Assembly (NCBI GenBank): GCA_959347315.1
Contig: OY365810.1
Span: forward strand, 10,243,540 to 10,307,539
Reading direction: 5' to 3'
From: Bimastos eiseni
Taxonomy: Eukaryota > Annelida > Clitellata > Crassiclitellata > Lumbricidae
DNA length: 64,000 nucleotides
Shown one piece after another: positions 45,785 through 57,751 of the stretch (the stretch's first letter is position 1; every line of letters begins with the position of its first letter). The notes beneath the pieces were generated by a model. The model was given only the letters and a program-made list of their open reading frames with translations. It was not told the origin of the DNA and searched no databases. A program made the position numbers and the translations under genes.

Positions 45785-46030
45785 TCTTTCAATTATCTTT
45801 TTCTATGTTCTGTGATTCCCTTGACTCTGTGTTACTTTTGTTCTAGCATGCATTGCAGAATCCACCTTTTTAATTATCTTTTTCTATTTTCTGTGATTTC
45901 TTTGAGCGTGTTTTTTGTGCTGAATCATACCTTGCAGAATCCACCTTTTTAATTATCTTTTTCTATTTTCTGTGATTTCTTTGAACGTGTTTTTTGTGCT
46001 GAATCATACCTTGCAGAAATCCACCTTTTT
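45785..46030. repeat. Three-unit tandem repeat of about 80 bp
   Basis: Units starting AATTATCTTTTTCTAT occur at 45791, 45872 and 45951 (spacing 81 and 79 bp) and share GTGATTTCTTTGA...TTGCAGAATCCACC. Units 2 and 3 are nearly identical; unit 1 is more diverged. Confidence 0.93.
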
Positions 46031-46254
46031 ATTCTGTATAGCTTTGTAATCTTAACATTAAGAAACTCTTCCTGACATTTGCAATAAATTCACTTTCCAA
46101 TCGGTCCTGATTAGTATTGCTTGTCGAGATAAGCAATGACCAGTTGGTTTTGCTGCGTTACATCAATGCCTCTGAAGCATTGGCTGCAGCCAATGTTTAC
46201 TCTGCACATCTTATGATCTATAGACGTATTGCTTTGCATTAGGTAACTCATGAT

Positions 46255-46482
46255 GATGCTCATTATTATGTGTTTATGTAGCGCCACTACATAAAAATCA
46301 CTAAGCACTAATTATTCTCATTGAGTAATGAAAATCTTGCTGAAGGTCCCTGCTTGCTATTATTATCACTGCAAGCCATTTTAACATGCGCAAAGTTGCA
46401 CAGAAATGCAATACGAGCCTCTGAACAAGGATTATCGAACCCCTACTGTTAAGGCCGGCATTCTTACCATGTTCCGCAAGTT
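46255..46482 (-). repeat. tRNA-derived SINE with GCGCC tail
   Basis: Minus strand: head with ACATGGTAAGAATGCCGG (A box) and AGGGGTTCGATAATCC (B box). On the other side it ends in the TTTATGTAGCGCCACTAC motif, seen as TTTATTAAGCGCCACTA at 45028, so the two form one SINE family. Confidence 0.65.
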
Positions 46483-46667
46483 AAGGGTGTGTTACTAGTG
46501 TTGATGAAGGGGAATGTGGCTTGTTTTCTGAAATTCTCCCCATACATCACTTGTGTTGCATGGTAAGGTTGCGCATCAAGATTTCCGGGCCTTCACAGGG
46601 TGGATGAACCTGAAAGGGTTCATCAAGTCAAGCACTCAGTCACTAATAATAATAATAGTGTGACATG

Positions 46668-46760
46668 GTGGTCTCTTGGTTACATGGTGGGCCAGTGATC
46701 GGCCAATTGTAGGTTCAACTCTGTATTGACCAGGATCTTGGAATCCGTCTATGGTCTGCT
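46668..46760 (+). repeat. tRNA-derived SINE head
   Basis: TTGGTTACATGGTGGGCCAG followed by TGTAGGTTCAACTC. Confidence 0.5.
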
Positions 46761-47519
46761 TAAGGGCCAAGAGAACAAAATAAGAATTTCCCCATCTTTC
46801 TTTGTGGGATATGGGAGATTTTATTTTATTTTAAAATTTAGAGATTATATGCATACATGGGCTCAAAACACTCACTGTGTGCTTTTACTTCAATATTGTT
46901 GGATAAGATAATTAAAAATTTGATCTAAACGCTGACCATTTACTTTTACTTTAATAAAGTTAGATATGAATTCAAATGCTCTAAATACTGTCCAGTAATG
47001 CATTATACTCAAAATTAATCTATGTGCTGCTGTGGAGCAGGATCCTCTCTTGTCAAACTGGTTAGGTATCTGCTTCTTATTCTAATGATCAGAGATGATA
47101 TTTATGAAAGAATTTAGCATATAGTCTCGATTCAGAAGGCATCCAAAACACACCCATTGGTTATGGTGGTGAATTCATCTTTTACTCCTGGTTGCAATAG
47201 ACTGCTTTGGGTGTTGGTGTGCCAGTGGGCGGTTTGATGTGTCACACGAGTTGACTATTAATCTGTCCCTATCCCTCTGCTACGGTGGGGATTTTTTTAT
47301 TGTTTGTGAGCAATGTCAGTGTTGACAATACTATGTGCATGTTTTAGTATGTGTGAAAGGTGTCTTTTTACTGTATCTGCTATCACACCAGACAATGCTC
47401 AGACCATCTTTGAAAACATTGCTATTTGGCCAGAGCTCTGTAACTCTGTTATTATTGAAGAAATAAAACATGATTTTTTCTGCTTGTTTTTGTGCTAATG
47501 TTAAAAACTGACATTTTTG

Positions 47520-47580
47520 CCTGAGGCCATCTTGATTGCATGTGTGCGAGCAATTGCCTGCAATCAGGATTGGCCTCAGG
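47520..47580. repeat. Imperfect 21-22-bp hairpin, 18-nt loop
   Basis: Left arm CCTGAGGCCA-TCT-TGATTGCA pairs with TGCAATCA-GGAT-TGGCCTCAGG. Two perfectly paired blocks of 10 and 8 bp are separated by a small asymmetric internal loop; additional weak pairing extends outward. The size resembles a microRNA precursor, but this may also be a small transposon relic. Confidence 0.6.
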
Positions 47581-48499
47581 TAAACATTGATCATTACAAT
47601 ATGATGAACCTGAAATATTTGGAGATTGTGGAATCATGGTTTATTTGGTGAAACTGGAGTTCAAGTGTGTAGTGGTAGTGAATAACGTCAGTGTTCAATC
47701 GTTTTTTCATCCAGTGACTTTATGGCTTCAACAGTTTCCAAGAAACGCTTTGGGCTTAGGTGATCTTTAATGTGACAGAAATACACAGAGAAAGACACAC
47801 AGACAGACAGACAGACAGATTGAGACAGAGAAAATAGATAATGAGACATATGTCAGAAGCAGAGAGAAAGAAATCTTTTGTCATAATTGTGAGTCAGAAG
47901 CACAGGGGAAGATACTTATAGAATCCATCTTGATAATTTGTTAGGGTGTGTATCAGGTCTTTTGTGCAGATGGGTGGCAGATCACCCCATTCCATAACCC
48001 GCTGAGGTTTTTATCTTACAGAGAGAAAGCATCAAAGATGTCCAGTCTGTCCCTAGTTGACCAATTACTCCGCTGTGCTTCGCTGGAAACCTGCGCTGGA
48101 ATAGACTTCCCTTTATCAGGACTTCTAGACGTCTTGCTTTTTCATTGTCATTCGTGTTTTGTGTTCGTGGTTTTGTGTTTCGTTTGATGAGAGTGGATGA
48201 GACGCATGAGAGAGAGTGTGTTTTGTTGCTGGCATCGATATGTTTAAGGGTTTTTATCTTGGCCTCTTTTAATGAAAGGCATCCAGTGTGTCTGTCTCTT
48301 GTTATACATTGTATGCAAAGCAGAAGTAGAACAGTCCCTTGAGTTGCCCGAGAGGCGTCCATGGCTACGAAGTGTTAGCGACTTCATTTTTTTAGCCTCG
48401 GCATATGAAGCGGGTGGCCAGTGCCCTCGCCGTCTTGTCTTCCCACCGACAGTGCATGGTTGGTGTACTTGTTAGGGCTATAAGTGTGTAATCTCGACT

Positions 48500-48590
48500 T
48501 AAACTTTTTCCTTGCGGGATTTGAACCTTGACCACTCAGTTAACAGTTCAGCATGCTTACCACTATGCTGTCACAACCACCACTTCTTCT
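48500..48590 (-). repeat. tRNA-derived SINE head
   Basis: Minus strand: GACAGCATAGTGGTAAGCATG (A box region) and AAGGTTCAAATCCCGC (B box). Upstream at 48370-48480 the GTTAGCGACTT...CTCGCCGT.TT.TCTTCCCAC segment matches 42985-43060, so both belong to one family. Confidence 0.7.
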
Positions 48591-49760
48591 ACCTTGTGTG
48601 ATAATTCATTAACAATGTGCTTCCCATATCTGAAGTATGATATAGATTGTGTTAGTGAATTGCCTATGGGCTAGCTCAAGGCATGCATCTGGTGCCAGTG
48701 AGGATTGGCATTTGGTTGCATCTGTAAGCTGTTTGTGTCTATTTGTGGCTTCCTGTTATCTGTTTTGTTTAGCCTGTTAGGTCTATTTGAACATGTTGCA
48801 ATCTACTGAGATATCTGGATGTTGGTAGTTGTAAACGGGTGTGTACGTGTTCTCCAGGTGTTTGGGTGAGATGGATAACTAATACAGGCCGTGTTCAAAG
48901 GGAAGTTTACCCTAAACGATCTCAAAGTTCTTTTTGACAACTTTACCCCAGAATGCCGATCTCAAATACAAAGGGTCAAATGCCCTGTCTTATAAATTCA
49001 CTCATGAAAGCATTAATACATTTTCTGTGGCCTGCAAGCTCTTCTATCTAGGTCGTACAGTACAAAACAATAGGACTGCAATTGACACTGCCCCTCATCC
49101 AAAGTCCAGTTGGTCAGATGAACTCCACCTGTGCTAAACATTGTGAATGAAGGACTAGCTGAAGGTTCTTCTTACACAGTAACTACCTGAGTGTAGAGTC
49201 TGCAACCTATTCTCTCTGCATCACAAGCCGAGCACTTTATGCTTAGTCAAATATCCGTTTCAGCTTAAGGACAATTAGGCTGGTAAATGATTCTAAAGTC
49301 CTTGGGTAGCTGACGCTGGGACTGCCTCCCAGTAGTTACGACTACTAAAGGCGCCTCATATCCAATGTATTGTGAAGTTGGTATTTTGTTGGCTGCATTG
49401 CATGATGAAATGATGATTTCTTGCTAAAACGTTAAAAAAGTTGAAACTCAGAAGAAACTTATCCATTGAGAAAATTTATAAAGTCTCACGGGCCCAATAT
49501 GGCCCATGAGCCAAATGTTACGGAACTGCTCTAAATGGTGTGCTGTGCGAAATATGCACCCTTAGACAGTTGGACAACACCTTCTAGAGTCTAGATACCT
49601 GTAGGTACAAAAATCAGTTAAATTGCTCTCTCCTCTGACAAACCTTGGCATCTTTTCTTTTTCCTTGGCCGGTTTACACCGGAGCATTTTCACCAGATTT
49701 GCTAGACCCTCATGAGCAGAAATCTAGTTAATTTCCCATTTAAGAAATTTACTCCATTGT

Positions 49761-49939
49761 CTGAATCAAGTGGTTAGATAAATTAGTCATTAACTTAATC
49801 GCTACATAATTTCTAAAAATCTAATTGATTACAATTACAATTTACCAAAAAATTCAAATTAGGCCAGAGATGATCAATTCGAATTTGCTGTTAATCTAAT
49901 CTATTATTATAATTTATTAAATCTAACCACTTGATTCAG
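49761..49939. mobile_element. Short inverted-repeat element (179 bp)
   Basis: CTGAATCAAGTGGTTAGAT (49761-49779) is perfectly repeated in inverse orientation at 49921-49939; the AT-rich interior is partly symmetric. No target duplication was found. Confidence 0.7.
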
Positions 49940-50430
49940 TTGATGTTGGCTTATTAGAATCTTGCCTATTTGAATATCTCATATATGTACGGTACTCATT
50001 GTTTGAACTGGGACTTGTTATCTGAAATTGATAACTGGTTTCGTAGCTCTTTGTAAACATAATTTTGAAGTTGAGGTTTGCATTGAAAATTTCCAAACAT
50101 CTACGATGCAATTTTTTTTACTTCTTTATGCATAAAATTTTGTTTTAATTTACACTGTTGCTGTGATTTGCTTTCATTGCCAACTGAGAGATCATAGTCG
50201 TTTTCATGACTGTTTGGTTTGAAAGGTGCTTTGAAAGGTGTTGATATCCCTTCTAGGACAGAATCTGTTTCATGATTCATGCATCACCTAGGAACCCAAG
50301 GCTGTGTTTTAAGAACTATACTATTTTTCTTTGTTTTTATCTTCAGCATTCTGTAGAAAATAGTTTTCTTGGAATCTTCTGAAACCAGTTTTCATTGTTA
50401 ATAAATGAAGGTTGTTTCTGTTGGTTACAG

Positions 50431-50634
50431 ACGTCTTCTTCTCCTCTCGTGATGACGTGACCTCTGATCGGACGTGTTTCTTAGATTTGTCACCTTTTGA
50501 TTAGGAAGAGATGACCAGCCATCACCAGCAGCAGCAGCAGGGCTCAGCTGGTGGGGCCTTGGTCGGCAACAGCTACATGGATGCAAGCGATATGTTGGCT
50601 GAAGCCCTGAAGCAGATGGATGGACTTCTTGCAG
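50431..50634 (+). other. Liprin-beta exon (5' UTR plus first coding part)
   Basis: Bounded by acceptor TTTCTGTTGGTTACAG (ends 50430) and donor GCAG|GTTCGT (50634/50635). The first 80 nt are untranslated and contain a minimal upstream reading frame ATGACGTGA (about 50452). Confidence 0.7.
50511..50634 (+). CDS. PPFIBP: Liprin-beta (PPFIBP-like), N-terminal exon, partial
   Basis: Encodes 41 residues plus one base of the next codon. After a Gln/His/Gly-rich lead (five Gln in a row) the segment DASDMLAEALKQMDGLLAG matches the conserved N-terminus of liprin-beta proteins as I know it (DASDMLxxALEQMDGIIAG). The family are scaffold proteins with an N-terminal coiled coil and three C-terminal SAM domains that bind liprin-alpha at cell contacts and active zones. 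Only the extreme N-terminus is in this window; the coiled-coil exons must lie beyond 64000 or were missed. The start is the first ATG after the splice acceptor; a second Met at residue 23 would start exactly at the conserved part. Confidence 0.75.
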
Positions 50635-50814
50635 GTTCGTTGACAAGCCTCCACTTAGTTATCTGGATCCGTTAATCCATTAATGAGAGGGAGAGGTTCT
50701 GGTTGATCTTTGTCTTCATTTCTCATCTTTGGTGGAGGTAGAGTAAGGAAGTGGTTTAGTGTGATGAGTCGTCATGTGTAAAATCATCCATCAATCAAGC
50801 AATCAATCAATCAA

Positions 50815-51030
50815 TGAAACCTAGTATAGCGCCTCTTCAAGAAATCTACTCAGAGGCGCTCGTGGTCCTACCTCGGTCATAGAGGACTGATTTCAGTGAA
50901 ATCAAAATAGGGTGGAGAGTTCTTAGGTAAGAGTCGAAAATCCAATGGGCAGCTATTCCAAGCGGTTGAGCCGACAATCGAAAAAGCAGGATACGAGACA
51001 AAGGGACAAGAAGAAGACCCTGTGAGGTTT
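50815..51030. repeat. TATAGCGCCT repeat family, copy 2
   Basis: Ordered short matches to 43770-44060 (see there), 180 bp into the liprin-beta intron, preceded by a short AATCAATC run. Confidence 0.55.
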
Positions 51031-52595
51031 CTTATTCAGTCACCCTTCATATTTCTGCTTTGGCAGCCTGTCACATAAACTGTCACATAACCTGCCATGT
51101 AGACCGTCACACAGACTGTCACATGTGTGTTTTATATGATTCAAGGCTGTTTGGTTTCTTTCTAGCTCTTACGCTATGTGACTGTTTTTGCATGTTGATT
51201 TTGATTCCGACTGTGGAAATTAATTACCTGCCTCTGTCTTTGAATGCATAGACAGTATATTTTCTATGTATATATCTCTCCAGGTGTCCAGGTGTATATT
51301 TGATACCTGTAGTGTTGTGTAATAGGTATTAATTATGCATTGTACCTGTGTCACTTGAAAAATGACATGCAGTGAATTGGTGTAGTAATGATAAACTTAA
51401 AATAATAATTTTATTATAATAATGCAGTTGCCTTCCAGGGAACCTTGTTGAAACTGCCCTACGGGGAGGAGTGCAGGTCATAGAACATTAAACCCTGCTT
51501 GCCTTTTCTGGTCACCCACCTACGTATGCCAAGGCTAAAAAATTAAATTGCTAACACTTCATACATATTGTCTGCCTGGGGCTATAGTTTGGTGTTCTTT
51601 AAATGGACAAATTTAAACTCAGTAAAAGCTGCAATCTTATATAAAAACGTCTGATGCACTTCTACAGCTCTTATGATTATGGTAAATGATTCATAAGCTC
51701 ATAGTGACGTCAGAGTATACTGAATCTCGGAGTCCAATTGCCTGGGAAACAAGGGAGATGAAACAGTATTTATGGAAAACTTGGTTAGAGTCGGTCTAAG
51801 AATTCTATAGGTTCTTAGTAAGGATCTGGAAAGGGGCTGCGAAAAGATGAAAGATGCAGTCATCGATTTACCCCTCTTCCAGATCCAGCTGATGTCTCAT
51901 CCAACCTTCTCACTCTCCATCACTTCTTGCTCCAACTTCTTCAACCTGAACTCTAGGTTGACCTCTCCTCTGAATTCCTCTTGCTCACCATTTCTTATCA
52001 CCCTCAAGGGACCCCTCTGCTCCATCCAATCCTCTGCCCTCTAAACTTTCTCATCCACAACAAAACCCACATTCGCCACTCTGCCTCTCTGGTCTCTCTA
52101 GCTACGGAACTCAAATATCCACTGTAGACTCTCTGGACAACCCTTCTGACTAGATGCAGCACTCAGGAATAAGCTTAAGAAATGCTTGGTTTTATGTTTT
52201 ATGTATATATTCAGGGTTCTGCTGCCACCTGGTGGTCGCATTGTCCTTGCAGAGGTGTTATTAGTGATTACCTGCTGGTCCAACGGAGTTGATGGATGCA
52301 AGGACATCTGTATAATTTCTGCTAAATTACACAGACGTATATTCACCAGAATCTTTTTCTACATAATACAAGGTCTTGGATATATCAGACTGCTTTGACC
52401 TAGTGTAGAATGTTCATATTTTTACAGCACCTCTGTGGAAAAAACTCATGGCTTAATTAATCCCTTGGGAGCCATCATTAGTTAGGTGGGATACACTGGA
52501 GGAAGGAACGGCTAGAGTAATGCAGTTGACAAGAGGGCATGGAAATCTTTAAAGTATATTTATATCACTATGACTGAGGTTATTGAGGCCATGTG
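51031..52595 (+). other. Liprin-beta intron; no exon recognised
   Basis: Contains a CT-rich segment (51870-52110) and AT-rich sequence. No segment resembling liprin coiled coil was seen. Confidence 0.4.
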
Positions 52596-52660
52596 ATATA
52601 TATACATATATTATATATACATATATTATATATATACATATATTATATATATATATATAA
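52596..52660. repeat. (TATATA/CATATAT)n microsatellite
   Basis: About 60 bp of ATATATACATATAT units. Confidence 0.95.
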
Positions 52661-52737
52661 TGTGTATCTGAGTGAAGGTATGTTCATGTATAAACATGTA
52701 CATACAGTTGATTAAGTAAATTTACCTGTGCTATTTG

Positions 52738-52766
52738 GCATCCAACTCTGATGCAGAGTTGGATGC
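52738..52766. repeat. Perfect 13-bp hairpin, 3-nt loop
   Basis: GCATCCAACTCTG - ATG - CAGAGTTGGATGC. Confidence 0.95.
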
Positions 52767-53639
52767 TGGGTTGCTGGCTCTGCTACTGTACTCTGAATGT
52801 CCGATGGTCTCCTGCTGTGATCATTTTCCTATTCTGCTAGCCATTCTCTCACTACCTTCAACCCTGCAGGTTTCCATAATGTATTTGCACTAAAAAGAAT
52901 ACATTTTAGAATATTTACATAACTATGATAGCATCTTATATGGCACCTCTGAATATCCAATATCTTTTATTACATTCCAGTTGTATGCGTTTTTCCAGAC
53001 ACTTAATAAGGCATCTTCTAAGCACATAGCAAAATTGCTGGAAATAGCATTTATAACATTATATTTTAAACATACTAAGGACGAAAACTAGCGTTATCCA
53101 TACACTTTCAGCCGTGACATAGTCTCATGCAGACAAGATGAAATTTACTTTCCGTGCAACTGAGTTCATTGGATGTTGAAGTGTTGATGTATGGTTGTAA
53201 ATACTGCACTGTCTCCATTGTATTTGCGAATGATAAAACACGGCATAGACCACGGTAAACATGGTAATAAAGTAAATATACCTTGGCCTTTCCCATTGTC
53301 ATTGTAAATGAATTGTTTTCCAATTATGTTCTTGAATTGTTATCAGATTGTAGATAAAAACTAGTTTCTGCTGTGATACGATCATGTGGGTTGAACGAAA
53401 TTTGATGACTAATTGGTGTTGGATTGTGAGCTGGATAAGACGGAGAGTCGCGCTATATATATACCCGATTATGATTACTTTTATTGAATGCAGCTACTGA
53501 AGGCTAATTACTTTGCTTCAGTTGACTTGCAGTGGTTAGGTTTCAGCAGACGCATGAATCTCTGTTCTCTGTATCAATGTATCGGATATGCATTCAGAAT
53601 GTACTTCTGTATTAATGTAAATGGATGTTGCTGTATTGT

Positions 53640-53740
53640 CAATGAGAGGTCATGGTTCAAATCCCCCTCCTCAGGGGCAGAAATTTGATAAGAGATTTCT
53701 ACTCAACCGGCACCCCTAGCCAACTCGGTTTGTAATGATT
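53640..53740 (+). repeat. SINE fragment
   Basis: CATGGTTCAAATCC (B-box-like), then a body with AGAGATTTCTACTCAACCGG and ACTCGGTTTGTAATGA, partly matching in inverse orientation the body of the SINE at 43085-43205 (AGAAATCTCGAAATAAATTTCTGCC side). Confidence 0.5.
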
Positions 53741-54089
53741 ATACTGACATACAGACCAGGACTGACCCCAGGCAATGGGAAGATGAGATGGCAAGGGAGA
53801 AGATTGGCTGCCCGTGCCCTCCTATGATGAGACTAACCCCATGCCCTCCTATGATGAGGCTAAGAAAAGCACTTCATCATCCATGACTGCCTTTGGGCTA
53901 GCTTAAGGCTTAAGGGACTGCACTTCTTCTTCGTCTAACCTGGATTATGATGGATTGATTGCTTGATTGATTGATTGACTGATTGATTGATTATATGCAC
54001 TTTGTGGTTTAATTAGAGTGGCTTATACTAGATTAGGTTGTATTAGCATTGATGGTGTATCATCATCATTGGAGCACAGTTCAAATTAG

Positions 54090-54160
54090 TCTGATGACTG
54101 GCCTTGTACCAGGGAGAGCATGGGTTCGTGGGTACCTGGATCCTCTCATCACACAATTAC
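54090..54160 (+). repeat. SINE-like fragment
   Basis: GACTGGCCTTGTACCAGGG and CATGGGTTCGTGGGTACC resemble degraded A- and B-box regions. Confidence 0.35.
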
Positions 54161-55032
54161 TGAATGAGACATGAGGAGCTCCTAATAAATGCATACTAAT
54201 AAAGAAATCGGTCGATATGATGCTGTAGCTCAAGGGATTGAAAGTTATTTGACAGTTCAGTTTTCCTTGGTCTTTCCAATGCGGAACCAGTGTTCCTGAA
54301 TGTGAATCAGAAAATGTTGAGTGCTAAAGAGACGTCGTGGTTTGGCAGTGTACAAGGTGAGCAAATGGATGCCTTACAACTGCCAGATACCAATTGGAGG
54401 TGTTTGACAATGTTCCAAAAGATGAAATCGGACTATCACTATATGCCAGAATAGTTCAGTTGCAGTACCCTGACGGTGTGGGGACTGCTGGGAGTGTATG
54501 TGGATTGGCAATGGCCCCTGGGAATTTCTGCTTTGTGTCAGAGGTATTCAGTTTGACAAGAACTCCTCCATGCCAAAAGCCATTTCATAGACAGACATTA
54601 TTTGGCCTGGTTTACAATGCCATGAGATTAGTTGATAGGCGTGACAAGGCATTGAAAGGTTGATAGCCATGGGATAAGACAAGATCGGATTGGTTATCTG
54701 ACACCCTTGCCCTTTCAGATGAGTCCTGTGTATAGGAAGAACTGGTTCTTTCTGACATTGTTCTCTCCGCTTTATGAATAGTCATGAGAATGTTGATTTT
54801 CTGTTGATATGCTCCTCTTCTCGTTTGCATGTTGATGGATAACGGAGCGTGGTCCAGAGTTAATCTTATTCGGCTGCTTTTATAAGCAGCTGCTCTTGTA
54901 GTCTGAAGTGTTTTTTTGCCTGCATGTAAGAGTCTGATGGGATGTTGTAAATCCTTGAAAGCATTGGGGATGTGAACATATGGTGTTCGCAGTTTAAACA
55001 GAGTTTATCCTCTCTGGTTTTTAAGGGGTGGT

Positions 55033-55089
55033 GAATGACCTGGGATAAACCCAGGTCATTCAACAGCAACACTTGGTAGTGTTGCTGTT
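55033..55089. repeat. Two adjacent perfect 12-bp hairpins
   Basis: GAATGACCTGGG-ATAAA-CCCAGGTCATTC (55033-55061) is followed with no gap by AACAGCAACACT-TGGT-AGTGTTGCTGTT (55062-55089). Confidence 0.95.
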
Positions 55090-55860
55090 GGCCTTGAGAA
55101 ACATCGAGACTTTTATTTACAGATCATTTTTGTAAATTTATCAAAAAATGTTGGGCCATATGGTTTCAAGTTGCTAGTCTGGCCTTTTGGCTTCTGGTGT
55201 AATTTTTTTGTGTCTGTTAGTTGCATTTAATCATCTCCTTACACAAATAGACTTTTTAATGGTATGTGCTAATATTTTTTTACTGGTTCTAAAATGTTAG
55301 TTGCAGTGTAAATGTAAAGGTAGGTAAAACCAATAACACCTGTATATGTCTGTCAAAAACTACAGTATCACCTAAAGCTTGTTTGCTGTATACAATGCTT
55401 TAGCAATGGTCCTGCCTAAATTACATACATATAACGAATTAGTTAAAGCTAAGACGAAGTAACTACTCATTTATTGTGCTCCTTTGTAAATTTTAGTGTT
55501 CACATATGTTTGTCTGGCATTGAAAGGACGTTTTGACTGTAGTAACAAGTTCTTTGACTACTAGCAGACAGTCTTTCTTTTCAGTCTTTTCGACATCGTC
55601 CCGCATGCATTACTAGGAGTCAAACCACAGAAACATCAATTAAAGGCCATCTACCATCCGAATAGGGAGGAGTAGTTAACTGTGACAGCATTAAACTATA
55701 TCTGATAGTATATATGTGGGTGTGTGTAGGAGTATGGGTGTGCGTAGTGTTCGTCATTTGGTCATTATATTGACCATTTTGTCCAGAATCATAGTTGGAG
55801 TTGATCTTAACTGGCGTCAGAGTCCTGTTTTCGTTTCATCACGGTTCATCTGGTTGCTTC
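55090..55860. other. No recognisable gene
   Basis: AT-rich intronic sequence; nothing notable seen. Confidence 0.45.
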
Positions 55861-55867
55861 TAGCATC

Positions 55868-55956
55868 TGTCTGTCTGTCTGTCTGTATGTAAGTGTGCCT
55901 GTCTGTATGTTTGTCTGTCTGTATATATGTGTGTGTCTATGTCCGTCCGTCCGTCC

Positions 55957-55988
<32 letters not shown>

Positions 55989-55990
55989 GG
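55868..55990. repeat. (CTGT)n with (CCGT)n microsatellite
   Basis: Interrupted CTGT array with a CCGTCCGTCCGT block and a 36-bp uninterrupted CTGT stretch at the end. Confidence 0.97.
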
Positions 55991-57218
55991 GTTATCTCCT
56001 GTGTCTATGAGTCTGTTTGGTCCAGCACAACAATGGGGACTGCTGATTGATGTTTGTTGTTGGAGGACTGAGGACCTTGCGTGCAGTCCTGCTCTCTCCT
56101 CTTCCCTCCTCCTCGTCGTCGTCGTCGTCGTCCTCCTCCTCCAATCGCCTTTTGTTCATAATTTGCTGGTCATTTGTTCTGATCATTCGTTGGCTTCTGA
56201 TGCTGTTGCTGCCTCTCTTTCTCTCTGTTGCTGTTGTCATGAGTGTCTTTGATGTCATTGTACTGGGATTGTCGCCAATAATGATCATCTGGATCTGTGC
56301 TGCTGACATTAAACGGATGTCGGATGTCGTTAGTAGTTGCCAGTGTGTGACCGTTATCTCGTGATGGTCAGCATTGTTTTGGGCGCCCTTACCTTGCCCA
56401 AGGACCTTTGTATCTAGCTTATAAATGTGTTGCCTTAAGATAAGAATAGCCTATATAGATAAAAAGATGCCATTGTTGTGTTTATATTCCCTTGTTCTTA
56501 TCTGGATATTGTCAAGCCTGCCCTTGCTTTTAGGGGACCAAAGGCCTGTCCTTGCTTTGTAGAGAACTAGAGCTGTCAGAACATTTAAACTGCTGTAGAT
56601 TGGGTTCCTGTCAAAATTGTTGGGTACCTGTCAACATTTTTGCCCAGTACACATAGTGACCCATACTCCCATAGCTAGTCGGGAGGGTTGGTTACCTTAA
56701 CCGTTATCTAGGGTCATTTAAGCCCTGTAAGTTGATTAGTGTTAGTGTCATGACTCGTTAGAAAAAAAATGGGGAAAATCTAAGTAGTAATTTCGCATGT
56801 TCTGCGTAGTGAAATATTAGGCAGCAGAAGCTCCACGCATTAGGGATACCTCGATACCAGCATTTTTATCAATACCCATTGGAAGGCATTGTTTTTGCGC
56901 TAAAGTGTCTGCCTGTACTACAGCGGTGACTACTGGTAGGATAGCAGAGTCCAGATGTGCTTTCTCATGGTGGGTATGAGAACTGTATTACCAATTGCAA
57001 CCCCGTTGTGGGCATTTTCACGGGTACCTATTCCAATTTCCAAACCTTACGGCCTGAGTGCCCGGCTGTCTCCAGGGTGTGTACCCATTGACAGCTCTGT
57101 AGAGGAGCTGAGTTGGGACCTGTGTGATTATCATACCCAGTTGGCCTCCCATCTGGGATCGATATCGCCCCAACATCCAGAGGAATTTAAGCAGAAATGA
57201 GATCATTATTTGATAACA

Positions 57219-57746
57219 TAGGGTTGTTAATATCGGTTTTTGGGCAAACCGATTATCGGATTTAAAAGCCGATTTAAAACCGATTATCGGTGTTTATTGG
57301 TGTTCTTATAAAAATATTATAAGTTGCAATATGACATAACCATGCACGTTATTTCATGTATTACGTATCAACATTTGATACCGAAGTGTTTAAGTGAGTG
57401 CTTTGAAGTCAGGTCTCCCGCTCTCTTGGTCGGCTCGGGTTACCCTTCCCCTAAGTCACGATCCCACGTTAGGTTTGTCTCGACAAAAGGACCGTTTATT
57501 AGCAATCGGCAGCTAGTAATTACGCTGTTGGAAGACGCCTACTGGAGGTATTACGCTTAGCTGCGTCTTTACCTTTGAAGCTGACCGACTTATTGAGCAT
57601 TTTCCTATGGGAATTAATCCGGGATAGGTGAGATAAACAATAACGCGAAAAAGTAAAAAAATTGAATACCGGTTTGCAAATGACAGAAACAGGTTACCGT
57701 TTTCAAAATAAAAAACCGGAATTCTGGTTATCGTTTATCATACCTA
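57219..57746. mobile_element. Probable degraded hAT-like element
   Basis: Left end TAGGGTTGTTAATATCGG followed by repeated ACCGATTATCGG segments; right end with AAAAACCGG...GGTTATCG...ATACCTA approximates its inverse. The interior is richer in CpG than its surroundings. No target duplication; the right end abuts an ACAT microsatellite and may be eroded. Confidence 0.5.
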
Positions 57747-57751
57747 CTTTG

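Noticed and set aside
54394..54663. 89-codon plus-strand frame as a possible liprin-beta exon
   Set aside because: Sequence does not resemble liprin coiled coil and lacks convincing splice sites in phase.
56955..57200. 81-codon plus-strand frame as an exon
   Set aside because: No family resemblance recognised; its SSVEELSWDLCDYH part is suggestive of coding, but nothing supports it.
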